Shown here: piece by piece, positions 7,966 through 15,102 of the stretch
How positions within the stretch are numbered: the stretch's first letter is position 1
Layout: every line of letters begins with the position of its first letter
Virus record (IMG/VR): IMGVR_UViG_3300044712_002439
Location: 1-48,757 of that record
Direction: 5' to 3' (one strand)
DNA: 48,757 nt
Source: a virus
The notes under the pieces: generated by a model
The model's database searches: none
What the model saw: only the letters and a program-made list of their open reading frames with translations
What the model was told of the DNA's origin: nothing
Position numbers and translations under genes: made by a program

Positions 7966-8405
7966 GCGTCCTCGAGCCGATCGGTCGCTACGCCGCCATC
8001 GACTTCATCGACAGCGATCCACGGTTCTCGGAGGTGGATCGCTGGGCCCGCGAAGCGCTCCGGAAGTGGGCGCTCGCCAGGATCGCCGACGTCGAGCAGG
8101 CCAAGCTCGACCGGAACAAGGCCGAGACGAACGCGGTCGTCATGCGAGACCTCCTCCGCGAGCTCCTCCCGCGGATCGACGAGCTATCCGACACCTGCCG
8201 GCGCGTCGAGGCGGCGTGCGAGCCCGACGCGGGCAACAAGGCCGGGATCGTCGTCGACGCTGCCCGGGCGCTCGTGGGCGCGATCGAGACCGGCACCTGG
8301 TCCGGCCAGCCGCTCTCGGCGCTCCAGGCGCTCAGCGCCCGCATGGTGGACCTGCAGGAGGCCGTCCGGGAGATGGGGCTGCCGCCGCCGCGGAGGAAGC
8401 GGTGA
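7962..8405 (+). CDS. Hypothetical helical protein
   Basis: 147 aa, predicted almost wholly alpha-helical with a coiled-coil-like middle (KLDRNKAETNAVVMRDLLRE). Not recognised. GTG start overlapping the upstream TGA and TGA overlapping the next GTG place it firmly in the rightward early operon. Confidence 0.6.
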   Translation: MSVLEPIGRYAAIDFIDSDPRFSEVDRWAREALRKWALARIADVEQAKLDRNKAETNAVVMRDLLRELLPRIDELSDTCRRVEAACEPDAGNKAGIVVDAARALVGAIETGTWSGQPLSALQALSARMVDLQEAVREMGLPPPRRKR

Positions 8406-8704
8406 AGCCCGGCGACGTCGTCACCTGCGGACTGTGCGGTGCCCAGGCCCGAGCCACGTGGACGTCCCTGGCGAAGGCGTGGCAGTCCCCGTGGCCGCTT
8501 CTGCTCTCCTGGACCCACGGGCCGCACCCGCGCCACGAGGCCACCCACGTCGCCCCGGCGCTGTGCCTCTGGTGCTTCGAGCGGCGCCAGGCGCTCGGGC
8601 CCGGCGCCGAGCCGCTCTACCGGCCCACCGGCGCGCTGCCGCCGGCTTCGCCGGTGGCGCCTGCCCAGCGGCCGCTGCCGCTGCAGATGGGGCTCTTCGG
8701 ATGA
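8402..8704 (+). CDS. Small Cys-pair hypothetical protein
   Basis: 100 aa. Two Cys pairs, CGLC (9-12) and CLWC (about 55-58), flank a Trp/His-rich segment, consistent with a single zinc site. The C-terminus is Pro/Ala-rich. GTG start by 4-nt overlap; the stop overlaps the ATG of the DUF4031-like gene. Function unknown. Confidence 0.6.
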   Translation: MKPGDVVTCGLCGAQARATWTSLAKAWQSPWPLLLSWTHGPHPRHEATHVAPALCLWCFERRQALGPGAEPLYRPTGALPPASPVAPAQRPLPLQMGLFG

Positions 8705-9168
8705 TCTTCGTCGACGACGTCTTCGTGATGGTCTCGCGCGACCAGCGCGCCCGGTTCGTCGGCACCAGGACCGGGCACCGCTGGTGCCACATGTGGAGCG
8801 ACTCGAAGGACGGCGGCGCCGAGCTGGACGCGATGGCGCTCCGGATCGGGCTCAAGGTCCGCTGGCGTGACGGCGACCACTACGACCTGGTGCCAGGCAA
8901 GCGCGCTGCCGCCATCGCCCTTGGCGCCCAGGAGGCCACACGGGGCTCGCCGGCGCACACGGCCTGGCTCGGGCAGCGCCGGGGCGGACGGCGCCTACGC
9001 TGCCGCCGATGCGGCCACGTGGAGCGCCTGGAGCGCGGCCAGCTGCCGCCGCAGCGCTGCCCGGCGTGCGGCAACGCCCCGCCGGCGGATCCGGGGCCTG
9101 GCGTCTGCTTCTGCCCGGGCGCAACCGGTGAGCGCTTCACGCACCTACCGGGCTGCCCCGCCAAGTAA
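8701..9168 (+). CDS. DUF4031-like protein fused to a zinc ribbon
   Basis: 155 aa. Residues 1-80 match the DUF4031 pattern: a VDD start (IFVDDVFV), HRWCHMWSDS, ELDAMALRIGL, HYDLVPGKRA and ALGAQEATR. Known family members are about 90 aa, and here a C-terminal extension carries CRRCG...CPACG (zinc ribbon) and further Cys. DUF4031 is common in phages and of unknown function. Last gene of the rightward early operon, 3 bases before a terminator hairpin. Confidence 0.75.
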   Translation: MIFVDDVFVMVSRDQRARFVGTRTGHRWCHMWSDSKDGGAELDAMALRIGLKVRWRDGDHYDLVPGKRAAAIALGAQEATRGSPAHTAWLGQRRGGRRLRCRRCGHVERLERGQLPPQRCPACGNAPPADPGPGVCFCPGATGERFTHLPGCPAK

Positions 9169-9171
9169 GAA

Positions 9172-9200
9172 GCCCCGCCCCTCGGAGTGAGGAGCGGGGC
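9172..9200 (+). terminator. Hairpin terminator between convergent operons
   Basis: GCCCCGCCCCTC (9172-9183), a 5-nt loop, then GAGGAGCGGGGC (9189-9200) form a 12-bp stem with one mismatch. No clear U-tract follows. It begins 3 bases after the last rightward early stop and faces the end of the leftward block, so it may act in both directions. Confidence 0.65.
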
Positions 9201-9233
9201 CTGGCGGGCGAGGCGACTGCGGGAAGTCCAGAT

Positions 9234-9338
9234 CTACCAGCCGACCACTGCCCGCGCAAGCGCTCGAAGCGCCAGCCCGATCCCCAGCCACATCAGCGCC
9301 CCCACGCCCACCAGCGCCACCAGCCGCTGGCCCGTCAC
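9234..9338 (-). CDS. Tiny single-span membrane protein
   Basis: 34 aa from GTG 9338 to TAG at 9234. Nearly the whole length is one hydrophobic helix (about residues 5-26, LVALVGVGALMWLGIGLALR) with basic residues at both ends. The GTG overlaps the stop of the upstream gene as GTGA, the same coupling used throughout this phage, which argues that it is translated. Last gene of the leftward unrecognised block. Function unknown; a small inner-membrane effector is possible. Confidence 0.5.
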   Translation of the reverse strand: MTGQRLVALVGVGALMWLGIGLALRALARAVVGW

Positions 9339-9535
9339 GGACGCGCCTCCTGGCCTACCAGACGCCGCGCGGCCAGCGCCCTGACCTCTCGGGCCCGGCG
9401 CAGCAGATCGCCCGCCCTGGACGGGCTGTAGGCGGCCTGCCGCTCCAGCACGCGGGCCTCCCGAAGCTCCCCGGTGGCCGCGCAGCGCGCGTGGTGGCCG
9501 GCCTGGTCCTGGTCCTTCCGGATGGTCCGGGCCAT
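9335..9535 (-). CDS. Small basic hypothetical protein
   Basis: 66 aa, rich in Arg and Ala, predicted helical, with one Cys. Not recognised. ATG 9535 overlaps the upstream stop (ATGA) and its TGA overlaps the GTG of the 34-aa membrane peptide gene. Part of the leftward block transcribed from the promoter near 12.02 kb. Confidence 0.55.
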   Translation of the reverse strand: MARTIRKDQDQAGHHARCAATGELREARVLERQAAYSPSRAGDLLRRAREVRALAARRLVGQEARP

Positions 9536-9759
9536 CAGCGCCTCCCGTTGCGCCGGCGGGCCTCGCGCAGCGACGTCTTCAGCCGGTCGATGTCGTAGCG
9601 GTCGACTCCAGCCGAGCGCAGTTGCGACTCGGTGAAGAGGCCGGCCGCCTGCAGGACCTCGCCCACCTGGGTGGGCTGGTCGAGCAGCCCGTTCATCTCC
9701 GCGAGCGCCAGTGCCATGCCGCGCGTGAAGGCGTTTCTCTCTCTCCTGGTCTTCTTCAT
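9535..9759 (-). CDS. Small basic hypothetical protein
   Basis: 74 aa with basic ends (MKKTRRERN and EARRRNGRR) and a helical middle (MALALAEMNGLLD). It could bind nucleic acid, but no known fold is evident. Start and stop are coupled to neighbours (stop overlaps the next ATG by 4 nt). Confidence 0.55.
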   Translation of the reverse strand: MKKTRRERNAFTRGMALALAEMNGLLDQPTQVGEVLQAAGLFTESQLRSAGVDRYDIDRLKTSLREARRRNGRR

Positions 9760-9769
9760 GGTGTTGCCC

Positions 9770-10129
9770 TCACGCGCAGAGCGCGCAGCTGGTCTTCGGG
9801 TGGTGGAGGTTCAGCGTGTAGCGTCCCATCGGGCTGCAGAGCCGCCCGTCCTGCAGGCGCTGGAGGTGGTCCAGCGCCGTTGCCAGCGTCATCCAGCCGA
9901 AGGGGACGCTCTCGATCTGGGTGGCGCAGGAGCCGTTTCCCGGGTGCGGGTACGCCTTGAACACCGCCCACTCGGGCGCGCCGTCCTCGCTCGTCGCGTC
10001 GTTGAGCACCAGCATCGTGCCGATGCGGAACCCGGTGCACAGCGTCCAGGACTGGCCCGTCAGCTTCGCGGCCAGGTCCTCGAGAGAGAGCACGTCCACG
10101 ACCTGGTGAATCCGTCCGGTGTGCAGCAT
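9770..10129 (-). CDS. Hypothetical protein
   Basis: 119 aa. ATG 10129 is chosen because it lies 2 bases after the upstream gene's stop and the protein composition (TGQSWTLCTGFRIGTMLVL, then PEWAVFKAYPHPG) is that of a compact folded domain, unlike the overlapping frames. Ends in CALCA. Not recognised. Confidence 0.6.
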   Translation of the reverse strand: MLHTGRIHQVVDVLSLEDLAAKLTGQSWTLCTGFRIGTMLVLNDATSEDGAPEWAVFKAYPHPGNGSCATQIESVPFGWMTLATALDHLQRLQDGRLCSPMGRYTLNLHHPKTSCALCA

Positions 10130-10131
10130 GG

Positions 10132-10689
10132 CTACCTCGTCCTCGTGAGGGTGAAGGTCTCGCCGGCGCCACCCCCAAGCAGCAGGCGGTCGCCCGGGGC
10201 CATGTGGCGGATCTCCTGCACCTGGTCCGGCGACAGGCCGGGCGCATCCGGATCGCTGTTGGCGCGGACGAAGTCGTCGACGTCCACGGGCTCTCCGTTC
10301 AGGAGGTAGGCGCGGCAAGTGTGGCCGCGCTGCTCGCGGTCGATGCCCGGGAATCCTGCAGACGCCTGCTCCTCGCGGGCGCAGGCCAGACATGGCCGGT
10401 CCGGGATCGTGTCGACCGCCGCCTCCAGCGCGGCCAGGATCTCGGCCGCCGTCATGTTCGCCCACGGCCGCAGATTCGTCGGCGGCTCGCAGATCACCTT
10501 GGCGACCAGGAGCCCGCGCAGCGTCTCGTCGCTCGCGTCCGCGGCCGGCTGGTAGCGCTCGTCGGCCACGTTCTGGACCACCCAGGCGAAGGTGGCCGGC
10601 GTCGCGACCTCCGTGTTCAGCCCCTCCACGTACCAGCGGTACAGGCGGCCTCGACCGCAGTCCTTGATCTTCGTGACGTACCAGGGCAT
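10132..10689 (-). CDS. Hypothetical protein
   Basis: 185 aa from ATG 10689. The N-terminus reads MPWYVTKIKDCG; CLAC near residue 98 and later Cys may form a metal site. The C-terminal half carries acidic stretches (EPVDVDDFVRANSDPDAPG) and a Gly-rich end. No family recognised. It follows the upstream gene by 4 bases in the leftward block. Confidence 0.6.
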   Translation of the reverse strand: MPWYVTKIKDCGRGRLYRWYVEGLNTEVATPATFAWVVQNVADERYQPAADASDETLRGLLVAKVICEPPTNLRPWANMTAAEILAALEAAVDTIPDRPCLACAREEQASAGFPGIDREQRGHTCRAYLLNGEPVDVDDFVRANSDPDAPGLSPDQVQEIRHMAPGDRLLLGGGAGETFTLTRTR

Positions 10690-10693
10690 GGCG

Positions 10694-10942
10694 CTACTCC
10701 TTCCCTTCGAGCTTCGCGGGGCCGTAGCTGGTGCCGCAGTCGCAGCGGACGTAGAGGCCGAGGCCCGGGCCGCCCCGGTAGACCGACAGGGTGGACTCGG
10801 TGAGCGGCTTGCCGCAGCCCTCGCACTGCTCGTCATCGACGACGGCGACGCGCGACGGGTCCTCGCGCGGAACGTTCAGGCGGACGCGGATGGAGGCGGT
10901 GTTGCCGTTGACGCGGAAGGACCGGATCTCGGTGGTGACCAT
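10694..10942 (-). CDS. Small zinc-binding hypothetical protein
   Basis: 82 aa. CEGCGK (about 40-45) and RCDCG (about 66-70) suggest a zinc ribbon; the N-terminal half is predicted beta (IRSFRVNGNTASIRVRLNV). ATG 10942 is preceded by TAGGAG. Not recognised. Confidence 0.6.
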   Translation of the reverse strand: MVTTEIRSFRVNGNTASIRVRLNVPREDPSRVAVVDDEQCEGCGKPLTESTLSVYRGGPGLGLYVRCDCGTSYGPAKLEGKE

Positions 10943-10951
10943 GATGGGCTC

Positions 10952-11353
10952 CTAGAGTGGGGCGGGGACGACATCGTGAAGGATCTCGTCGATGACCACG
11001 GCCTCGGACGCCGACCCGTTGCGGGAGTCGAAGCGGATCGTCGCCTGCAGGTCGAAGCCCCCGGCGAGCGCCAGACCCTCGTAGGTCACCCGACCGATCG
11101 GTGCGTCCTCGACCCCGGCCGCCGCCGCGTAGAAGTCGGCGATCATCTGGTGGACCTGGGCGTGGAGCGCGGCCACGACCTCGTGCTGCCCGTCCTGCCA
11201 CCGCAGCATCGCCTGCACGATGCACGAGGACCGCGAGGTCGGCAGGATCTGGATCGTCACCGTGGGCTGCGCGGCGGCGCGGTCAGCACGCCCCCGGCGC
11301 TGGGTCTTGGCGGTCTGCTCGGCGTTCAGCTTCGTCATCGACTTGCGGGCCAT
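10952..11353 (-). CDS. Hypothetical protein
   Basis: 133 aa. Basic N-terminus (KTQRRGRADR), then a mixed alpha/beta region with VTIQILP and a helical LHAQVHQMIADFY. Not recognised. Ends 10 bases before the next gene of the leftward block; spacing fits an operon. Confidence 0.6.
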   Translation of the reverse strand: MARKSMTKLNAEQTAKTQRRGRADRAAAQPTVTIQILPTSRSSCIVQAMLRWQDGQHEVVAALHAQVHQMIADFYAAAAGVEDAPIGRVTYEGLALAGGFDLQATIRFDSRNGSASEAVVIDEILHDVVPAPL

Positions 11354-11378
11354 GTGGATCTCCGTGGTGGTGGGTGGA

Positions 11379-11723
11379 TCAGGCGAAGGTCGCGTTGAGG
11401 GCGCGGCGGCACCGCGCGGTCAGGTAGTCGGCCAGCCGGCCGGCCTGCTCGTGCGTCCTCGGACGCCCCACGTTCCAGCCATCGCTCACGAGGACCGTGA
11501 AGTCGCCCTCGGCCTCCGCCGACGCGATCGACTCGGCAACCAGGTCGAGCAGCGCGCGCTGGGCGGCCAGCGTGAAGATGGGCTTGGGGCCCCCGAGGAG
11601 CGCCAGGCAGCGGCGGCACGTCACGACCTCGGGGCTGGCGAAGGTGATGTTCGTGGCGCCCGGGAGGCCACAGAGCACCTTGCCGATGCCGGTCGCCATG
11701 TGGGTGGGGTTCGTGCTGGCCAT
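11379..11723 (-). CDS. Hypothetical protein with a CxxC motif
   Basis: 114 aa. ATG 11723 has a strong SD (AAGGAGAAGCGC). VLCGLPGATNITFASPEVVT followed by CRRC (about 37-40) resembles small phage zinc proteins. The C-terminus is helical and basic. Function unknown. Confidence 0.62.
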   Translation of the reverse strand: MASTNPTHMATGIGKVLCGLPGATNITFASPEVVTCRRCLALLGGPKPIFTLAAQRALLDLVAESIASAEAEGDFTVLVSDGWNVGRPRTHEQAGRLADYLTARCRRALNATFA

Positions 11724-11761
11724 GCGCTTCTCCTTGGTGGGGCGGGTGGGCTGGGGTGGGG

Positions 11762-11980
11762 CTACCGCAGGTAGGGGCCGGCGCTCGCCGCCAGGGCGCG
11801 CTCCGCGTCCGCGTCGCCCGCAGCGGCCGCCCGAGCCATGTTGGCCTCGTACTCCCGGCAGGCCCTCGACATCGCGTCGGCGTAGGCGACAGACGCCTGC
11901 GGGTGGTTGGCCCGGGCGAGCTTGCAGCGGAGGTCGTAGAGGTTGTGGGCTCGGCGGGGCGTCATCGCGGGGGTCGTCAT
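11762..11980 (-). CDS. Small hypothetical protein, first gene of leftward block
   Basis: 72 aa, helical and Ala-rich (CREYEANMARAAAAGDADAE). Not recognised. ATG 11980 lies about 35 nt downstream of the predicted start of the TTGCCG-N17-GATAGT promoter (12050-12022), making it the promoter-proximal gene of the block running down to 9234. Confidence 0.6.
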   Translation of the reverse strand: MTTPAMTPRRAHNLYDLRCKLARANHPQASVAYADAMSRACREYEANMARAAAAGDADAERALAASAGPYLR

Positions 11981-12021
11981 GTCGGTCTCCGTGGTCCGTG
12001 GGGTCCGTCCCCACGCCCAGG

Positions 12022-12050
12022 ACTATCGCTCTCCGCGATAGGTTCGGCAA
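12022..12050 (-). promoter_or_regulatory. Leftward promoter with embedded palindromic operator
   Basis: On the minus strand: TTGCCG (12050-12045), AACC, TATCGC, 5 nt, GC, GATAGT (12027-12022), giving a 17-bp spacer. The operator is a perfect inverted repeat, CTATCGC-N5-GCGATAG (12023-12041), covering the spacer and most of the -10, as expected for repression. It shares layout with the promoters at 1034-1062 and 46705-46733. Confidence 0.65.
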
Positions 12051-12379
12051 GCCCAGGCCGCGTCCCAGGTGGGTCGTGGCCGTCCAGACCTGTCCGAACC
12101 TCGTCCATACCTTTTCGCCGAGGTCTGGGACCGATATCAGCCTACTGCCGCAGCGATTTCCGGAGGTCGGTCCATACGTCCCAGACCTTTTCTCTAGAAA
12201 CCTATTAGAGGAGGTACGGCGATGTGTGCCCATGTAGGCGCCTACACGATGTATGGCGAATGGGCGAAGGAGGTTCGGACAGGTGTGGACCGAACCCTCT
12301 TATCGCTGGGAGAGTAGGATGAGAACGGTCCCAGACCTCCCGAACCGAGGTTCGGACAGGTGTGGACATGTCCAGACCT
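12041..12379. repeat. Array of inverted and direct repeats (iteron-like)
   Basis: AGGTTCGGACAGGTGTGGAC occurs identically at 12271-12290 and 12348-12367; a minus-strand copy with one change is at 12101-12083. A degenerate minus copy is at 12346-12328. The heptamer GGTTCGG/CCGAACC occurs six times (12041, 12094, 12272, 12290, 12340, 12349), including CCGAACC-GA-GGTTCGG at 12340-12355. AGGTSTGG(G)AC occurs about seven times. 12358-12379 is a 22-bp near-palindrome (20 of 22 positions) centred on GGACATGTCC. Confidence 0.8.
12222..12317 (+). CDS. Possible 31-aa peptide inside the repeat region
   Basis: ATG 12222 follows a near-perfect Shine-Dalgarno (AGAGGAGGT at 12207-12215) with 6-nt spacing, and reads 31 codons to TAG 12315. 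The peptide begins MCAHVGAYTMYGEWAKEVR. Part of it is encoded by the repeat at 12271-12290, so the frame may be incidental, but the ribosome site is among the strongest in the window. It could be a leader peptide. Confidence 0.35.
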   Translation: MCAHVGAYTMYGEWAKEVRTGVDRTLLSLGE

Positions 12380-12579
12380 CACATGCACCTACACGCACCC
12401 GGAAGGGGAGTGGAGCCCATCAAGCAAGGTGGACGCGGCAGGTCCGCATCGCATCCCCGGCGCCGATGGCCTCGAAGCGGCCTCCACGCGCCTGCCGCGC
12501 GGCTCCGCGCCCAGCCGGCCGGCCGAATTCCTGAACGCTTCCCCTAGACGTCTGCAGGCAGGGCGCGATACAGGGAGGC

Positions 12580-13944
12580 ATGGACCGATCGCACGAGAGG
12601 GCTGTCGAGGGCGAGGCCGCTGCCGTCTGGGTGGCCGTCGAGAAGCTGATCCCCTGGGTGAAGAACCCGCGGAAGAACGATGCCAGCGTCGACAAGGCCT
12701 GCGCGTCGATCAAGGCGCACGGGTGGGGCGCGCCGCTGCTGGCGCGGCGGGACAACCAGGAGATCATCGCGGGGCACACGCGGCTGAAGGCGGCGCTGCG
12801 CATGGGGCTGAAGGTCGTGCCCGTGCGCTACCTGGACCTCGACGAGATCCGGGCCCACAGCCTGGCGCTCGCGGACAACCGCGTCGGCGAGGACAGCGAG
12901 TGGGACAAGGAGGCGCTGGCTCGCGTGCTCGAAGAGCTCAAGGCCGGTGGTGCCGACATGGAGGCGACGGCGTTCGAGAAGGAGGAGGTGGACGACCTGA
13001 TCGCCCGCCTCGAAGCGGAGCGGCTCGCCGAGGTGACCGAGGACCTGGACGAGGACCTGCTCGCGCTGCCCGAGAAGCCGGTCTCGATCGAGGGCGAGGT
13101 CTACCTGCTCGGGCCTCACGTCCTGGTGTGCGGCGACTCCACGCGCATGGACCACGTGCAGCTGGCCCTCGGCGAGGCCGAGCGCGTCGACATGATGTGG
13201 ACGGACCCGCCGTACAATGTCGGGTACGAGGGCAAGACCAAGGAGAAGCTGACGATCGAGAACGACAAGCAGTCGCTCTTGGCCTTCACCGACTTCCTGC
13301 GCGACGCCTTCGCCAGCGCCATGGCGGTCTGCAAGCCGGGCGCGGTCTGGTACGTGGCGGCGCCGCCCGGGCCCGACTCCCTGGCCTTCTCGACGAACCT
13401 CCACGCGCTCGGCGTGTGGCGCCAGATGATCGTGTGGGCCAAGGACGTCTTCGTCCTCGGGCACAGCGACTACCACTACAAGTTCGAGTCGATCTTCTAC
13501 GGGTGGACGCCGGGCGGATCGCACCTCTTCACGGGCGACCGCACGCAGGACAACGTCTGGGAGGTGCCGCGCCCGAAGGCGTCGCGCGTGCACCCGACCA
13601 TGAAGCCGGTCGAGCTGATCGCCCGGGCCATCCGCAACTCGAGCCGCACCGACGACCACGTGCTCGACCTCTTCGGCGGATCGGGCTCCACCCTGATCGC
13701 GTGCGCCAAGGAGCGTCGCATCGCGCACCTGGTCGAGCTCGATCCGAAGTACTGCGACGTCATCCGCCGGCGCTGGGCGCGCTTCGCCCTGAAGGCTGGC
13801 CTGGAGGTCGGTGACGGCCTGGTGGGCGAGCAGAAGGCGGCGGCCGAGCCCGAGCCGCTGTCGCCCTTGCGGCGCGAGCGGGTTCTCGACCTGGATCTTC
13901 CGGAGCCGCTGCACGTGGGCGGCGATCCGAAGCTGGTGAACTGA
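12580..13944 (+). CDS. ParB-N domain fused to DNA methyltransferase
   Basis: 454 aa. Residues 15-100 are a ParB/Spo0J-like nuclease domain (NPRKNDASV, then EIIAGHTRLKAA). From about 170 there is an N6-adenine or N4-cytosine methylase with TDPPYNVGY (DPPY 209-212), followed by HPTMKPVELI and DLFGGSGST (FGGSG 365-369), the beta-class order. Such fusions are common in phages near terminase genes. Likely modifies phage DNA against restriction. First gene of the late strand, downstream of the repeat-rich region. Confidence 0.92.
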   Translation: MDRSHERAVEGEAAAVWVAVEKLIPWVKNPRKNDASVDKACASIKAHGWGAPLLARRDNQEIIAGHTRLKAALRMGLKVVPVRYLDLDEIRAHSLALADNRVGEDSEWDKEALARVLEELKAGGADMEATAFEKEEVDDLIARLEAERLAEVTEDLDEDLLALPEKPVSIEGEVYLLGPHVLVCGDSTRMDHVQLALGEAERVDMMWTDPPYNVGYEGKTKEKLTIENDKQSLLAFTDFLRDAFASAMAVCKPGAVWYVAAPPGPDSLAFSTNLHALGVWRQMIVWAKDVFVLGHSDYHYKFESIFYGWTPGGSHLFTGDRTQDNVWEVPRPKASRVHPTMKPVELIARAIRNSSRTDDHVLDLFGGSGSTLIACAKERRIAHLVELDPKYCDVIRRRWARFALKAGLEVGDGLVGEQKAAAEPEPLSPLRRERVLDLDLPEPLHVGGDPKLVN

Positions 13945-13945
13945 G

Positions 13946-14458
13946 ATGGCCGACCCCACCACCCCCGAGCCCGAGGGCCCGCCGCCGCCGGCGGGGACGC
14001 CCGGGCGTGGCCGGGGCGCGCCGTCGCGCTTCGAGCCCGAGATCGCCAAGAAGGTGCTCGACCTCCTCGCGCGCGGCAACTACATCGAGACCGCGGCCGC
14101 AGCTGCAGGCGTCTCCAAGGTCACGATCTACACGTGGCTGAAGCGCGGGGCTCGCTCGCGCAAGGGCCCGTTCCATGACTTCGCGGTCGCCGCGGAGAAG
14201 GCCCAGGCCGAGGCCGAGGTCCTCGACCTCGCGCGGCTCGAGAAGATGGCGATGAAGGGCGACTTCCGCGCCATCTCCTGGCGGCTCGAGAGGCGCAACG
14301 CGAGGCGCTGGGGGCCGCAGATCCAGGTTCAGGTGCACCAAGTCATCGACGAGTACCTGGGATACCTGCAGGCGAATCTCGACGCTCCACTCTTCGAGAA
14401 GGTGCTATCCCTGACCATGTCCTGGGACGGCAACGCGGTCCCGAGAGTGGGGGGCTGA
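13946..14458 (+). CDS. terS: Terminase small subunit
   Basis: 170 aa. After a Pro-rich start, residues 33-75 form a homeodomain-like HTH (IETAAAAAGVSKVTIYTWLK) followed by the helical segment GPFHDFAVAAEKAQAEAEV typical of small terminases. It binds packaging-site DNA and hands it to TerL. One base after the methylase stop. The motor subunit follows after an intervening cytosine-methylase-like gene, which is unusual. Confidence 0.85.
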   Translation: MADPTTPEPEGPPPPAGTPGRGRGAPSRFEPEIAKKVLDLLARGNYIETAAAAAGVSKVTIYTWLKRGARSRKGPFHDFAVAAEKAQAEAEVLDLARLEKMAMKGDFRAISWRLERRNARRWGPQIQVQVHQVIDEYLGYLQANLDAPLFEKVLSLTMSWDGNAVPRVGG

Positions 14459-15102
14459 TGCGCGTCCTCGTGGCCTGCGAATACAGCGGCATCGTCAGTG
14501 GCGCCTTCCGCGCCGCCGGCCACGAGGCATGGTCGTGCGACCTCCTGCCCACCGAGGGCGACGCGCGCTGGCACATCCAGGGCGACGCCCTCGCGGCTGC
14601 GCGGAGCCGCAGCTGGGACCTGATGGTCGCGCACCCGCCCTGCACGATGCTCTGCCGGGCCGGCGCGCGGTGGTGGAAGGAGCCTGGGCGCCTGGGGCTG
14701 CAGGAGGAGGCGCTGGCCTTCGTGCGGGCGCTCATGGACGCGCCGATCCCACGCATCGCCATCGAGAACCCGCCCGGCGCCATCGGCACGCGGATCCGGC
14801 CGGCCGATCAGAGCGTCCACCCATGGTGGTTTGGCGACGAGATGTCGAAGCACACCTGCCTCTGGCTCAAGGGCCTGCCTCGGCTTCGGCCGACGAAGGT
14901 GGTGGGCCGCGGCGCGCACATCACGATGCGCAGCGGCAAGCGCATGCCAGCCTGGTACGCCATCGGACCGAGCCCGACCCGCGGACTGGAGCGCAGCCGC
15001 ACGCCAGTGGGCCTGGCCTCGGCGATGGCCGAGCAGTGGGGCCGCCCCTCGGGCACGTCGGCGTTCTGGGAAGCGCGACAGTCGGCGCTGCGGTTCGGGT
15101 AG
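14458..15102 (+). CDS. C5-cytosine methyltransferase-like protein, short
   Basis: 214 aa. ACEYSGIVSGAFRAAGHEAW resembles the motif I region; HPPCTML (59-65) carries the motif IV Pro-Cys; IENPPG (102-107) is motif VI ENP. It is much shorter than bacterial C5 methylases (about 300-400 aa) and lacks an obvious target-recognition domain, as in the small phage Dcm-like group. ATG 14458 overlaps the terS stop by one base. It may methylate without sequence specificity or be degenerate. Confidence 0.75.
   Translation: MRVLVACEYSGIVSGAFRAAGHEAWSCDLLPTEGDARWHIQGDALAAARSRSWDLMVAHPPCTMLCRAGARWWKEPGRLGLQEEALAFVRALMDAPIPRIAIENPPGAIGTRIRPADQSVHPWWFGDEMSKHTCLWLKGLPRLRPTKVVGRGAHITMRSGKRMPAWYAIGPSPTRGLERSRTPVGLASAMAEQWGRPSGTSAFWEARQSALRFG

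Larger units (their letters stand above)
11981..12579. other. Repeat-rich intergenic region, candidate origin or master operator
   Basis: A 599-bp gap between the leftward block and the rightward late operon. It holds a leftward promoter/operator (12022-12050), an array of GGTTCGG and AGGTSTGG(G)AC motifs (12041-12379), a possible 31-codon gene (12222-12317), and, from 12380 to 12579, nothing I can assign apart from a near-copy of the dispersed 10-mer at about 12547-12556. No convincing sigma70 promoter for the rightward genes is visible. Confidence 0.6.

Noticed and set aside
12253-12534. A 93-codon plus-strand frame, and a second frame running from 12360 into the methylase gene
   Set aside because: Both are built from the repeat array and Arg/Pro-rich low-complexity sequence, with no convincing start, and the second is out of frame with the ParB-methylase gene.
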